From positions 124,001 to 188,000 of the forward strand of contig WLWY01000008.1 in the NCBI GenBank assembly GCA_012103325.1: a DNA stretch of 64,000 nucleotides. Direction: 5' to 3'. Both the position numbers and the translations under genes were made by a program. This document shows positions 37,619-46,263 of the stretch, piece by piece. The first letter of the stretch is position 1. Each line of letters opens with the position of its first letter. A model generated the notes under the pieces. The model saw only the letters and a program-made list of their open reading frames with translations, was not told the DNA's origin and did not search any database. The stretch comes from Alphaproteobacteria bacterium (GTDB taxonomy: Bacteria > Pseudomonadota > Alphaproteobacteria > UBA8366 > GCA-2717185).

Positions 37619-38281
37619 ATGACTCTGCCCTTCGAAATCGTCGACGTCGTGATCGTTGTGATTTTGATCATCTCCGGCCTCCTGGCCTATTTCCGGGGGT
37701 TGGTCCGCGAAGTCCTGTCCTTGGCGACATGGATCGGCGCCGCAGCCGCGGCCGGGTACGGTTTCGCCTACGCGCAACCCTATGTCCGGGAAGTCATCGC
37801 CATCAAGGCAGTGGCCGACATCGTCACCGGTGTCGCGCTTTTCGTCGTCGCCCTGGTGATACTGACGCTGTTGAACCACGTAATTTCGGGGCGGGTGAAG
37901 GACAGCGCGCTCGGCGCGGCAGATAGCGGACTTGGGTTTCTGTTTGGACTGTTGCGCGGCGCGCTGCTGATCAGCGTTGCCTATATCGCGGCGACCTGGT
38001 TCTGGACGGACGATGAACTGGCGCCCTATCTTGCCGAGGCGCGCACCATGCCCTATGTCAAGCAAAGTGCCGATTTCTTGCGCCAGATCGTGCCGAAGAA
38101 CATGCAGCTCGAAACCAAGTCAATCGCGGAAGAGACGAAAAACACCGCGAAACAGGCGGCCGAGGCTGAAAAGCTGTTGAACAAGTTGCGAAACGGCGGT
38201 TCGCTGGACAGGCCGTCTTCTTACAATCAGAACGAACGCCGCGATATGCAGCGGCTCATCGATACAAACCGGCAGAGGTAA
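37619..38281 (+). CDS. cvpA: CvpA family membrane protein
   Basis: A 220-aa protein with four hydrophobic segments in the first 150 residues and a charged, coiled tail. The family (colicin V production) is known from E. coli, where cvpA precedes purF, as here. Function in envelope homeostasis is inferred from the family. The ATG directly follows mobile repeat copy 3 and no clear Shine-Dalgarno is seen in the repeat's last 20 bases, so translation may be weak or coupled in an unusual way. Confidence 0.88.
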   Translation: MTLPFEIVDVVIVVILIISGLLAYFRGLVREVLSLATWIGAAAAAGYGFAYAQPYVREVIAIKAVADIVTGVALFVVALVILTLLNHVISGRVKDSALGAADSGLGFLFGLLRGALLISVAYIAATWFWTDDELAPYLAEARTMPYVKQSADFLRQIVPKNMQLETKSIAEETKNTAKQAAEAEKLLNKLRNGGSLDRPSSYNQNERRDMQRLIDTNRQR

Positions 38282-38289
38282 GCGCTCTC

Positions 38290-39741
38290 ATGCTAACCAC
38301 AAACCCTTTCGAAGACGACAAGCTGCACGAGGAATGCGCCATATTCGGCATCCTCGACAGCGAGGAGGCGGCCGCCCTTACGGCACTGGGCCTGCACGCT
38401 CTGCAGCATCGCGGACAGGAAGCCGCGGGGATCGTCAGCTACGACGGCGTTCAGTTCCCCGCACATCGTGACACCGGTCTGGTAGGCGATATCTTCGGCC
38501 GGCAGTCGGTTATCGAGCGGCTCGGCGGACATGCGGCGATTGGCCATACGCGCTATTCGACCACGGGCGAGCAGATGATGCGCAACGTGCAACCGCTCTA
38601 CGCCGATCTGGCATTCGGCGGACTGGCCATCGCGCATAACGGCAACCTGACGAACGCGCTTACGATGCGCCAAGAACTGGTCCATCAGGGCTGCATTTTT
38701 CAGTCGACGACAGACACTGAGATCATCATCCATCTGATGGCGACGAGACGCGGCACGGTCGTCGAGCGCCTCATCAGTTCGCTTCGTCAGGTCGAAGGCG
38801 CCTACTCGATCGTCGCGTTGGCCCGGAACATGCTGATCGGTGTGCGCGACCCGCTCGGCGTGCGGCCGCTGGTGCTCGGCCGCCTCGGCGACACCCATAT
38901 CCTGGCCTCCGAAAGCTGCGCCTTCGACATCATCGGCGCAGACTACGTTCGGGATATCAAGCCCGGCGAATTGATCGTTATCGACGAAGATGGCCTGCAC
39001 AGCCATTTCCCCTTTCCGCCGATGCCGTCGCGGTTTTGCGTGTTCGAATACATCTATTTTTCACGGCCCGACAGCGTGGTCGAAGGCACGTCCGTCTACG
39101 AGGCGCGAAAGCGCATCGGTATGGAGCTCGCCAAGGAAGCGCCGACGGATGCCGACGTTATCGTCCCCATTCCGGATTCCGGCGTGCCCGCCGCAATCGG
39201 CTTCTCGCAAGCCGCCGGCACACCCTTCGAGTACGGCATCATCCGAAATCACTATGTCGGCCGCACCTTCATCGAGCCGTCCGATGAAATCCGACATCTC
39301 GGCGTCAAGCTGAAGCACAGCGCCAACCGCGCCTATATCACGGGGAAACGGGTGGTTCTGGTCGACGATTCGATCGTCCGCGGAACGACGTCGCGCAAAA
39401 TCGTCGAGATGGTGCGCCAGGCGGGCGCCAAGGAAGTCCATATGCGGATTTCCAGCCCGCCGACGACCAATTCGTGCTTCTACGGCGTGGATACGCCGGA
39501 GCGTAGCGCCTTGCTCGCGGCGCAGATGGATGTCGAGGAGATGCGCAAACTGATCGGCGCGGATTCGCTTCGTTTCATCTCGATCGATGGTCTGTACCGC
39601 GCGATGGGACAGCCGCAGCGCGACAAGGATATGCCGCATTATTGCGACGCCTGCTTCACGGGCGATTATCCGATCCCGCTCACCGACATAGATGGCGAGC
39701 AGGACCCGCGTCAGCTTTCATTGCTCGCGGAAATTGGTTGA
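38290..39741 (+). CDS. purF: Amidophosphoribosyltransferase
   Basis: First committed step of purine synthesis, PRPP plus glutamine to phosphoribosylamine. The 483-aa protein begins with a short propeptide; the N-terminal nucleophile is the Cys in EECAIFGILD. Glutaminase motifs HNGNLTNA and the PRTase PRPP loop VVLVDDSIVRGTTSR are present. It lies 8 bp after cvpA. Its TGA shares an A with the ATG of the downstream SDR gene. Confidence 0.97.
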   Translation: MLTTNPFEDDKLHEECAIFGILDSEEAAALTALGLHALQHRGQEAAGIVSYDGVQFPAHRDTGLVGDIFGRQSVIERLGGHAAIGHTRYSTTGEQMMRNVQPLYADLAFGGLAIAHNGNLTNALTMRQELVHQGCIFQSTTDTEIIIHLMATRRGTVVERLISSLRQVEGAYSIVALARNMLIGVRDPLGVRPLVLGRLGDTHILASESCAFDIIGADYVRDIKPGELIVIDEDGLHSHFPFPPMPSRFCVFEYIYFSRPDSVVEGTSVYEARKRIGMELAKEAPTDADVIVPIPDSGVPAAIGFSQAAGTPFEYGIIRNHYVGRTFIEPSDEIRHLGVKLKHSANRAYITGKRVVLVDDSIVRGTTSRKIVEMVRQAGAKEVHMRISSPPTTNSCFYGVDTPERSALLAAQMDVEEMRKLIGADSLRFISIDGLYRAMGQPQRDKDMPHYCDACFTGDYPIPLTDIDGEQDPRQLSLLAEIG

Positions 39742-40448
39742 TGGCCGGCCGTCTCGACGGCCGGATCGCATTAATTACCGGCGCCAGCCGCGGTATCGGC
39801 GCGGCGGTCGCGAAACGCTATGCCGCCGAAGGCGCGCATTTGATTCTCACCGCAAGAACCGTCGGCGGTCTCGAAGAGATCGATGACGCGGTCAAGGCTG
39901 CCGGGAGCAGCGCGACCTTGCTTCCCCTGGATCTCACCGATATGGATCAGATCGACCAGATGGGCGGCGCCATTCATGAGCGCTTCAAGCGGCTGGACAT
40001 ACTCGTGGGAAATGCCGCAACGCTTGGCATCCTCTCCCCGCTGCCGCATGTGGCGCCAAATGTATGGGAAGAGGCGATGACTCTGAACGCCACGGTCAAC
40101 TTCCGGCTCATCCGCAGCCTCGACCCGCTGCTTCGTCTCTCCGAAGCAGGCCGAGCGATTTTCGTGTCCGCCGGCACGGCACAAACCGCGCGGCCATATT
40201 GGGGCCCCTACTCCGCCAGCAAGGCCGCACTGGAAGCGCTCGTCCGCACCTATGCGGGCGAGATCACAAAGACCAATGTCAGGGCGAATATCGTCAACCC
40301 CGGCGCCGTGCGCACGGCGATGCGTGCACAAGCGTTCCCAGGCGAAGACCCAAGTACGCTACGGACCCCGGACGAGATTACCGAGGTGTTCGTCACGCTC
40401 GCTGAGGCATCCTGTCAGCAAAACGGCGAGATCGTCGACGCGCAGTAG
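39741..40448 (+). CDS. SDR-family oxidoreductase
   Basis: A 235-aa short-chain dehydrogenase with TGASRGIGAA, the NAATLG stretch, catalytic Ser in VSAGTAQ, and the YSASK catalytic pair (Tyr and Lys), so it should be active. The start MAGRLDGRIALITG overlaps the purF stop. Position after purF is common in alphaproteobacteria; the substrate is unknown. Confidence 0.9.
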   Translation: MAGRLDGRIALITGASRGIGAAVAKRYAAEGAHLILTARTVGGLEEIDDAVKAAGSSATLLPLDLTDMDQIDQMGGAIHERFKRLDILVGNAATLGILSPLPHVAPNVWEEAMTLNATVNFRLIRSLDPLLRLSEAGRAIFVSAGTAQTARPYWGPYSASKAALEALVRTYAGEITKTNVRANIVNPGAVRTAMRAQAFPGEDPSTLRTPDEITEVFVTLAEASCQQNGEIVDAQ

Positions 40449-40561
40449 AGGGCGATAAGACGGTCTCCACGAAATGGCTGACGTCACCATCGGCGCACTC
40501 TTTATTGAAGGGCAAGGCAATCGCTTATGATTGCGGCCTGACCTCCACCAACCAAAGCCGT

Positions 40562-40580
40562 CATCCTCAACTTGATTGGG
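40562..40580 (-). repeat. REP-like palindrome, left half of a copy split by IS110
   Basis: CATCCTCAACTTGATTGGG here joins, once the IS is removed, to GATCCAG at 41695, rebuilding a palindrome of the type ATCC-TCAA-loop-TTGG-GAT. An intact relative lies at 41821. The element sits between the palindrome's arms. Confidence 0.7.
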
Positions 40581-40592
40581 CAACTGTGTTTG

Positions 40593-41528
40593 TCATGCGG
40601 TTTGTTGTTTGAAGGTTTCGTTGTTTCGGATCATTGCGTTGAGTGTGACGATAAGTTTTCGGGCGACAGCGATAATGGCGGTTTTGGGCTGTTTTCCGTT
40701 ATCGCGGAGCCTGTCATAGAAGGGCTGAAAGGCCGGGTTACGCTTTGCGGTGAGAGCCGCGAGATAAAGGGCGCGTCTAAGGCGTGGCCTGCCGCCGCTG
40801 ATTTTTCGATAGCCTTTGCGTTTTCCTGAGTCGTCGGCGATGGGTGCGAGACCGGCCAGCAGGGCGACGGCCCGGCGGTCGAGGTTTCCGAGTTCCGGCA
40901 TTTCGGCGATCAGGGTCGCGGCGATGACCGGTCCGACACCGGGCGCGGTCTGCAGGGTGTGTACGAGACGGTCGAACTCCGTGTTCGTTTCGATAAGGTT
41001 TTTGATGGCGCGCTCGAAGGTAGCAATGTGGCGCGACAGGACTTCGATGAGGCTTTTGATATCGCGCCGGAGAGGACCGGGGTCGACCTGTTTGAGGCGG
41101 GTCTTTTCCTGTTTGCGCATCTCGACGAGCTGGTTGCGCCGCTGCAGCAACTCGGCCAGGTGCTGCCGTTCGGGCGAAGGCTCGCAGGTCGGCGTTGGGT
41201 CGAGACGGGCGCCGAGCCAGGCAAGCATGCGAGCATCGACGCGGTCGGTCTTGGCGAGGAGGCCGGTGGCGCGGGCGAACTCACGGGCCCGCCTCGGATT
41301 GACCCTGGCGAAGGGCCGACCGGCGCGAGACAGCACACGGCGCAGGGTTTTGTCATAGACGCTCGTGGCTTCGAAGACGACGAGCGCGTCAGGGGGCAAC
41401 TCGCGCAGCAGCACCCGGATGGCATCACGCTCATTGGCGATACGCCAGGCCTTGTCGCGGGCGATGCTGAACAGGTCGAGCTGGTCCTTGGAAACGTCGA
41501 TTCCGATGTGATCTTGGTATATCGTCAT
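40593..41528 (-). CDS. IS110-family transposase (bridge recombinase)
   Basis: A 311-aa recombinase with an N-terminal RuvC-like DEDD domain: D11 in GIDVSKD, E53 in VFEATS, D95 and D98 in KTDRVDARML. The C-terminal Tnp domain has the helix-hairpin-like TAPGVGPVIAATLIAE and the nucleophilic serine S234 in ADDSGKRKG, then ISGGRPRLRRALY. All catalytic residues are present, so it looks functional. I start at the ATG of MTIYQDHIGID with AGGA upstream; an in-frame ATG six codons further 5' would run into the right donor guide of the RNA region. Confidence 0.93.
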   Translation of the reverse strand: MTIYQDHIGIDVSKDQLDLFSIARDKAWRIANERDAIRVLLRELPPDALVVFEATSVYDKTLRRVLSRAGRPFARVNPRRAREFARATGLLAKTDRVDARMLAWLGARLDPTPTCEPSPERQHLAELLQRRNQLVEMRKQEKTRLKQVDPGPLRRDIKSLIEVLSRHIATFERAIKNLIETNTEFDRLVHTLQTAPGVGPVIAATLIAEMPELGNLDRRAVALLAGLAPIADDSGKRKGYRKISGGRPRLRRALYLAALTAKRNPAFQPFYDRLRDNGKQPKTAIIAVARKLIVTLNAMIRNNETFKQQTA

Positions 41529-41531
41529 GGT

Positions 41532-41672
41532 TCCTGTCCTTGTCATGCGGGATCTGCTTGGGGCAGCCCCTGGCAACTGTTCAGGATGAGTAAGCAAACG
41601 CGGGCGGGGAGCCAGGCCCAATCACGGTCTTCAAGACCGAGGATCCAACGGTCTCCCGCCCGTTCTCATTCT
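41532..41672 (-). ncRNA. Candidate IS110 bridge RNA with readable guides
   Basis: The minus strand of the left end folds into two internal loops each capped by a hairpin, the layout of IS110 bridge RNAs. Loop 1 is closed by GGGCGGGAG with CTCCCCGCCC and capped by CGGTCT-TGA-AGACCG (41625-41639). Its 5' side holds TGGATCC (41641-41647), identical to the left target flank plus CC. Its 3' side holds TGATTGGG (41617-41624), complementary to CC plus the right flank CAATCA. Loop 2 is closed by TCCTG with CAGGA. Its 5' side holds ACAGTTGCC (41572-41580), identical to the right element end plus CC. Its 3' side holds GACAAGG (41538-41544), complementary to CC plus the left end TTGTC. Transcript ends are not known. 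Confidence 0.8.
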
Positions 41673-41694
41673 GACACAAACACAACAGACAAGG

Positions 41695-41820
41695 ATCCAG
41701 TCCACGGAGGGGCTTCACAGTCGTTCGTAAAGGTCCTCTCCGTTCTAATTTCCGCGCTTATGCGCTTGGCTTCATATGTCTGGAGCGAACCTCGCTTGGG
41801 GCGACGGCAATTCGCGCGGC
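41695..41820. other. Non-coding stretch between the IS and an intact REP
   Basis: No gene is supported here. It begins with the right arm of the split REP (GATCCAGTCC, 41695 onward). The same 12-bp motif AGGATCCAGTCC occurs inverted at 41821-41832, so two REP units face each other across this gap. Confidence 0.5.
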
Positions 41821-41854
41821 GGACTGGATCCTCGATCAAGCCGAGGATGACAGT
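41821..41854 (+). repeat. Intact REP-like palindrome
   Basis: The sequence GGACTGGATCCTCG-ATCAAG-CCGAGGATGACAG folds into an ATCCTCG/CGAGGAT hairpin. It is the intact counterpart of the unit interrupted by the IS110 element, in the opposite orientation. At the positions corresponding to the IS right target flank it reads TCGATCA rather than CAATCA, so the guide would match it less well. Confidence 0.7.
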
Positions 41855-42324
41855 AACCTATATGGAAAGGACGTGCCGTATCGGATCAGGTTCGCCTTGC
41901 TCTCGTCTCCCAAGAATCTCCTCCCCCTAAGGAACGCGGCGCAGCGCCCAAATGCCTTCGCAGGACGCGCCCTGCCAGCGGCCTGCCGCGCTGTCCCGAG
42001 GAAGGTGCCGGTAACAATTGCGGCCGCCCGATCGTCGCGCCGAAAAACGCCGTCCTGCACCGCACCATCCGATCCCAAAAAACCGCTTACCGCCATGACA
42101 AAGCCGTCACCCTGCGCGTCGCCGGCAAGCGAGCCCTTCTCGATTTCGACCGTTAGCGGCCCCCGTCCCGGGCATCCCAATGGACCGAGAGAGGATTCGA
42201 AATGGCCGAACCAGCGGCCGTCCAGCGCGTTTTCGGGCTGTTTTTGCCCTGGTTTGTCGGCACATCCGGCAAGCGCCACAGCGGCCAGGAACACGGCTAT
42301 AATTCGTGCGCCCGCGGCACTCAT
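41836..42324 (-). pseudogene. Small lipoprotein gene with a 3' frameshift
   Basis: The frame starts [21 protein letters not shown], a signal peptide with lipobox LAGC (Cys21), overlapping the der stop (ATGA). After GTFLG (near 41995) the open frame turns Arg/Ala-rich and runs into the REP palindrome. In the neighbouring frame the sequence instead reads SAAGRWQGASCEGIWALRRV and stops at 41927. That end (GxWQG, CEGIW) looks like a genuine domain terminus. A lost G in the GGG run at 41995-41997 explains it. It is either a real pseudogene or a sequencing error. Function unknown; the product would be membrane-anchored. Confidence 0.65.
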
Positions 42325-43655
42325 TTCCTGCCAGCGTAGGGATTGCGGCCCTTACGCAGCAACAATCGCAGCGGAATGCCGACGAGGCCGAAATCGTCCC
42401 GCAAGCCGTTCGACAGATAGCGCAGATAGGATTCAGGCACGGCGTCCGGCCGGGATGTCCATATCGCAAAAGTCGGTGGCCTCGATTTTATCTGGGTCAT
42501 ATAGCGCAACCGGACTCGCCGGCCCGATGCCAGCGGCGGCGGATGCGCCTCCAGCATATATCCAAGCCATTCGTTCAGCTTCGACGTTTCGATCCGCGTA
42601 TCCCAGATATCGTAAATCGAGAAGACGGCATTCAGCAGCTTGTCGAGATTGCTCCCGTTCAACGCGGACATTGTCACGACTGGGACGCCGCGCACCTGCG
42701 GCAGCGACGTCTCGAGCCGGTCGTTCAGGAGACGGAGCGCCGCTTCCCGCTCGGAGATCATGTCCCACTTGTTCGCTGCGACGACCAGCGCCCGCCCTTC
42801 TTCGATGGTCTGACGGGCGATCGTCAGATCCTGCTTCTCCAGCATATCCGCAGCGTCGAGCAGGAGGACCACCACCTGGGCGAACCGGATAGACCGCATC
42901 GTGTCGGCCGTCGAAAGCTTTTCGATCTTTTCTGAAATGCGGGCCCGGCGGCGCAGTCCCGCGGTGTCGACGAGCTTGAGCGGGCGGCCTTTGTACTGCC
43001 AGTCGAGGGCAATCGAGTCGCGGGTGATGCCGGCCTCCGGTCCGGTCAGAAGACGGTCCTCCCCGATCAGCTTATTGACGAGGGTCGACTTGCCCACGTT
43101 GGGCCGCCCGACGATCGCAAGCTGCAACGGCCTGTCCCCTGCTTCCCCGTCTTCGTCGTCGCTGGACTGAAAGGGCAACAGAACCTCGAAAAGGGAGCCC
43201 AGCCCTTCGCCATGTTCGGCCGATATCGCGACCGGATCTCCCAACCCCAAAGAGTAGGAATCGTAGACGCCTTGCCGGCCCGACATCCCTTCGCACTTGT
43301 TCGCCAGCAGAACGACAGGGGTCGGGCCGCGCCGCGCCCAGTTGGCGAAATGTTCATCCAGTGGGGTGATACCGGCGCGGGCATCGATCAGCAATAAGGC
43401 GACATCCGCATCCGCGATCGCCTGTTCCGTCTGCCGGCGCATCCGCGCCTCGAGACTGTCGTCAAAGACCTCCTCGAGCCCCGCGGTATCGATGACCTGG
43501 AAAAACAGGTCGCCGATACGTCCTGCCCCCTCGCGCCGATCGCGCGTCACGCCCGGCGTATCGTCGACCAAGGCCAGACGCTTGCCGACCAAACGGTTGA
43601 ACAGGGTCGACTTACCCACATTGGGCCGGCCGATGATGGCGACAGTAAAAGTCAT
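42321..43655 (-). CDS. der: Ribosome biogenesis GTPase Der (EngA)
   Basis: A 444-aa tandem GTPase required for 50S assembly. G-domain 1 has [14 protein letters not shown] and DTAGLEE; G-domain 2 has [25 protein letters not shown] and NKWD; a KH-like C-terminal domain follows. All motifs are intact. It lies downstream of bamB in the usual bamB-der order. Confidence 0.97.
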   Translation of the reverse strand: MTFTVAIIGRPNVGKSTLFNRLVGKRLALVDDTPGVTRDRREGAGRIGDLFFQVIDTAGLEEVFDDSLEARMRRQTEQAIADADVALLLIDARAGITPLDEHFANWARRGPTPVVLLANKCEGMSGRQGVYDSYSLGLGDPVAISAEHGEGLGSLFEVLLPFQSSDDEDGEAGDRPLQLAIVGRPNVGKSTLVNKLIGEDRLLTGPEAGITRDSIALDWQYKGRPLKLVDTAGLRRRARISEKIEKLSTADTMRSIRFAQVVVLLLDAADMLEKQDLTIARQTIEEGRALVVAANKWDMISEREAALRLLNDRLETSLPQVRGVPVVTMSALNGSNLDKLLNAVFSIYDIWDTRIETSKLNEWLGYMLEAHPPPLASGRRVRLRYMTQIKSRPPTFAIWTSRPDAVPESYLRYLSNGLRDDFGLVGIPLRLLLRKGRNPYAGRK

Positions 43656-43682
43656 CGTTCGCTAAGCTTTAGGAGTGCAACT

Positions 43683-45002
43683 TCATCGCATTGCGATGAG
43701 GTCGCCGTCCTCCGTTAAAAAATAAAGTGATCCGTCCGCGACCACAGGCGGCAAAAATACATCGCCGGACAGTTCGGACCGTCCAAGCACCTTACCTGTA
43801 TATGGTGACACGGACCACGCTTCGCCATGGCTTCCGGTGACGACGAGCCGGTCGCCCGCCAAAATCGGGCCGGACCACTTGATCGGATCGTCCTTGTCGT
43901 CCGGCTCCTCGAATTGCGGTAAATCCCGAACCCAACGAATCCGCCCGCCGCGCCGTGTCAGGCAGATCAGCTGACTTTCATTGGTCAGCAGAAAGATAAA
44001 CTCCCCCGCAATCCACGGCATCTCGACGCCACCGATATTCTTCTCCCACGCCCGCGCGCCGGTTCTAAGATCGATCGCCACCATCCGTCCGGAATGGCTG
44101 ATCGCGTAAACCAACCCACGGTCGATGACCGGCATGCCGCGGATGTCGGCCAAGGTCGACAAGGCATCCAGACGCCGAGACGAGGAGAGATTGTCCGACC
44201 AAAGCGGTCTGCCGTTCTCGACGCGAAGCGCGAAAATTTCACCCGAGGAATACGGCACGATGACCGTTCCCGTCGCAACCGCCGGACTTGCCGCACCCAG
44301 CAGGCCGGCAATTTCCGAGAAACCGGCATGCGACCACAGGCGTTCGCCCGTCTTTCCATCCAACGCGAAGAGCTGATTGTCGATCGTCACGACGAACACG
44401 CGGCCATCCGCGACGGACGGCGCCGCCCGCATCGGTCCCGTCAGCCGCTTGCGCCAGCGCTCCTTGCCGGTCGTCGCATCCAGGGAAATGACATCGGCAA
44501 ACCCGGTCGAAACGTACAGGAAGCCATCGGCGTAGGCGATTCCGCCGCCGAACGCCTCATCGTCATCGTCGGGGACCTTGGGATCGAATTCCCAGATAAC
44601 GTCACCGTTCGCCGTATTCACCGCGCTGACCCGGGATTCGACATCCATGACATAGGCCCGGCCTCCGGCGACGATCGGCGCCGCCAGGAGACGCATCGTC
44701 GACTCGGACCCTTCGCCGATATCGGTCCGCCATGCCTCCCTGACGGTGGCCGGCAGGGCGACATGATGTTGCGCATGCGCCCCGTTCCCGCCAGCCTGCT
44801 GCCAGGACGGCAACGGCGCCGGCCGGGGCAGCCGCACCTGCAGATCGGCGACTCGTCTGTCCGGTTCAAGCTGCCGCTCGAGACGCAGGACCGCAATCCG
44901 CTCACCCGGGATTCGACGGTCCTCTTCCTCGAATAAACCGCAGCCGGAAACGGCGAAAAGAAGCGCGCCGAGGATCAGCTTATGGGACAGCGGACGCACC
45001 AT
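43683..45002 (-). CDS. bamB: Outer membrane assembly lipoprotein BamB
   Basis: A 439-aa PQQ-type beta-propeller lipoprotein of the BAM complex. The signal peptide ends AVSGC (lipobox Cys21). Repeats of the type GxVIWEFD, GRVFVVTIDNQLFALDGKTGERLW and GLVYAISHSGRMVAIDLRTG recur through the protein. It lies 6 bp after the TPR gene and 27 bp before der, an operon conserved in proteobacteria. Confidence 0.93.
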   Translation of the reverse strand: MVRPLSHKLILGALLFAVSGCGLFEEEDRRIPGERIAVLRLERQLEPDRRVADLQVRLPRPAPLPSWQQAGGNGAHAQHHVALPATVREAWRTDIGEGSESTMRLLAAPIVAGGRAYVMDVESRVSAVNTANGDVIWEFDPKVPDDDDEAFGGGIAYADGFLYVSTGFADVISLDATTGKERWRKRLTGPMRAAPSVADGRVFVVTIDNQLFALDGKTGERLWSHAGFSEIAGLLGAASPAVATGTVIVPYSSGEIFALRVENGRPLWSDNLSSSRRLDALSTLADIRGMPVIDRGLVYAISHSGRMVAIDLRTGARAWEKNIGGVEMPWIAGEFIFLLTNESQLICLTRRGGRIRWVRDLPQFEEPDDKDDPIKWSGPILAGDRLVVTGSHGEAWSVSPYTGKVLGRSELSGDVFLPPVVADGSLYFLTEDGDLIAMR

Positions 45003-45008
45003 GCGTGC

Positions 45009-45650
45009 TTACTTATCGAGCGTGAGAAGAAGCTCGGCAGCACGCGCGCGGGCTCCTTGCGGCGCTTCCAGATCGTCGGCAACGGATTGAAAGCGTTTGC
45101 GTGCGGCAGCGGTATCGCCCTGACGAATCGCGAACAAGCCGAGATATTCGTTTGCCGTATGGCGCCACGGACCGGATTCCGCCAGCGGCGTGAGCCGTTC
45201 GGACATGGCCGCTATGTCGCCGGTATCGGCCTGTGCCATGACCGACAGCAGAACCGCGAGTTCCCGGTAAAACGGTTCGTTGGCATCGTCCACCGCCAAG
45301 GCGTCGTAAATTTCGATTGCGGTCGCCTCGTCGCCGGCCGCGCGGCGGGCTGCCGCCTCGCGAAACCGCGCCAGCATGGCGTATCCGTCGCTGGCCTCCG
45401 CGGCGAGGACCGTCAGTACGGCGGCGGCATCGGTATCCTTGCCTTCCTCCGACAGCTTCATGGCGGCAAGGAACCGCTCGCTATAGGCTTGCTGCTGGGT
45501 TTGCGTATAATGCTGCCAAGCTTGATGAGCCGACACCCCCGCGACGATCAGGACGACGGCAGCGACTATGTACCGCCCAAAGCGGTCCCACAGCTTCTTG
45601 AAATTTTCCTGCTTTAGTTCTTCGTCGACTTCTTCGAAGATATCCGCCAC
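45009..45650 (-). CDS. TPR-type membrane protein (YfgM-like)
   Basis: A 213-aa protein with a cytoplasmic N-terminus (MADIFEEVDEELKQENFKKLW), one transmembrane helix (YIVAAVVLIVAGVSA) and a periplasmic tetratricopeptide region. This is the YfgM layout; E. coli YfgM associates with SecYEG and PpiD and sits before bamB as here. A role in periplasmic protein traffic is inferred. First gene of the bamB-der operon. Confidence 0.87.
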   Translation of the reverse strand: MADIFEEVDEELKQENFKKLWDRFGRYIVAAVVLIVAGVSAHQAWQHYTQTQQQAYSERFLAAMKLSEEGKDTDAAAVLTVLAAEASDGYAMLARFREAAARRAAGDEATAIEIYDALAVDDANEPFYRELAVLLSVMAQADTGDIAAMSERLTPLAESGPWRHTANEYLGLFAIRQGDTAAARKRFQSVADDLEAPQGARARAAELLLTLDK

Positions 45651-45850
45651 GGGCGTCTCCTAGCGTCTGCGCAGAGGCCGGGGAATATAGCTTCACACCA
45701 TGACCGTGGCAAACGCCGCGACACGGAATCTTAAGCATTTTCCCGCATTAACTATTCCTGTGCCGGGCTTGCGTCCAACGCGGGCTTGCGGCAAGATCGT
45801 GGTTGTGTATGGCGCTCTAATCGGGCGATCCTGAGACGAAGGAGAATCGA

Positions 45851-46216
45851 TTGGAACAGGCCGGCGCCGAAGAGGCCGTCGAGTCGGAATTCCAAGGCAG
45901 GGCGCGGCCCTGCCTGATCCTCGCGTCCATTCTATTTTTGCTGACATCTTGCGGCACCGAGTCGGTTTTCGTGCTTGGCGCCGGACTAGCGAATTTCGTC
46001 TATACGGACAAGGTTCCAACGGACTATATCGCCGAGGCGGCTTCCGGCAAGGAATGCAACCTGTTGCAGGCTATCGAAGATGGCGGTCCGATGTGCCGCG
46101 ACAGCTTTGAGCAACAGGTCATCGAGAAGCCGATTTACTGCTACCGCACGCTGGGACAGCCGACCTGCTACGCCACGCCCGACCCCTATGGGACGGGTGC
46201 GGAGCGTATACGCTAG
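45851..46216 (+). CDS. Small putative lipoprotein with paired cysteines
   Basis: A 121-aa protein. TTG is the start, supported by AAGGAGA seven bases upstream; no in-frame ATG precedes the hydrophobic stretch. A lipobox-like LLTSC (Cys34) follows a hydrophobic run, though the N-terminal 20 residues are unusually long and acidic for a lipoprotein signal. The mature part has Cys in KECNLL and PMCRD, and the end reads YCYRTLGQPTCYATPDPY, seen in small conserved alphaproteobacterial proteins. Function unknown. Confidence 0.65.
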   Translation: MEQAGAEEAVESEFQGRARPCLILASILFLLTSCGTESVFVLGAGLANFVYTDKVPTDYIAEAASGKECNLLQAIEDGGPMCRDSFEQQVIEKPIYCYRTLGQPTCYATPDPYGTGAERIR

Positions 46217-46263
46217 GCGGCGGCGTGCGTCTATGTAGGGACAGGAATGGAGAGAATTAGCCG

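Larger units (their letters stand above)
40579..41694 (-). mobile_element. IS110-family insertion sequence (complete)
   Basis: Read on the minus strand, the element has a left end of about 165 nt non-coding (41529-41692), the recombinase gene, and a right end of about 14 nt. Boundaries follow from the split REP palindrome: a CC dinucleotide (GG on +) is found at both junctions, 40579-40580 and 41693-41694. No longer target duplication is seen, as is normal for the family. A 9-bp subterminal inverted repeat TGTGTTTGT (40585-40593) pairs with 41676-41684. A long 5' and very short 3' non-coding end place it in the IS110 rather than the IS1111 group. Confidence 0.88.

Noticed and set aside
40959..41930. 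323-codon frame antisense to the IS110 transposase and across its left end
   Set aside because: Runs through the recombinase, the RNA region, the flank and a REP; it has no coherent domain.
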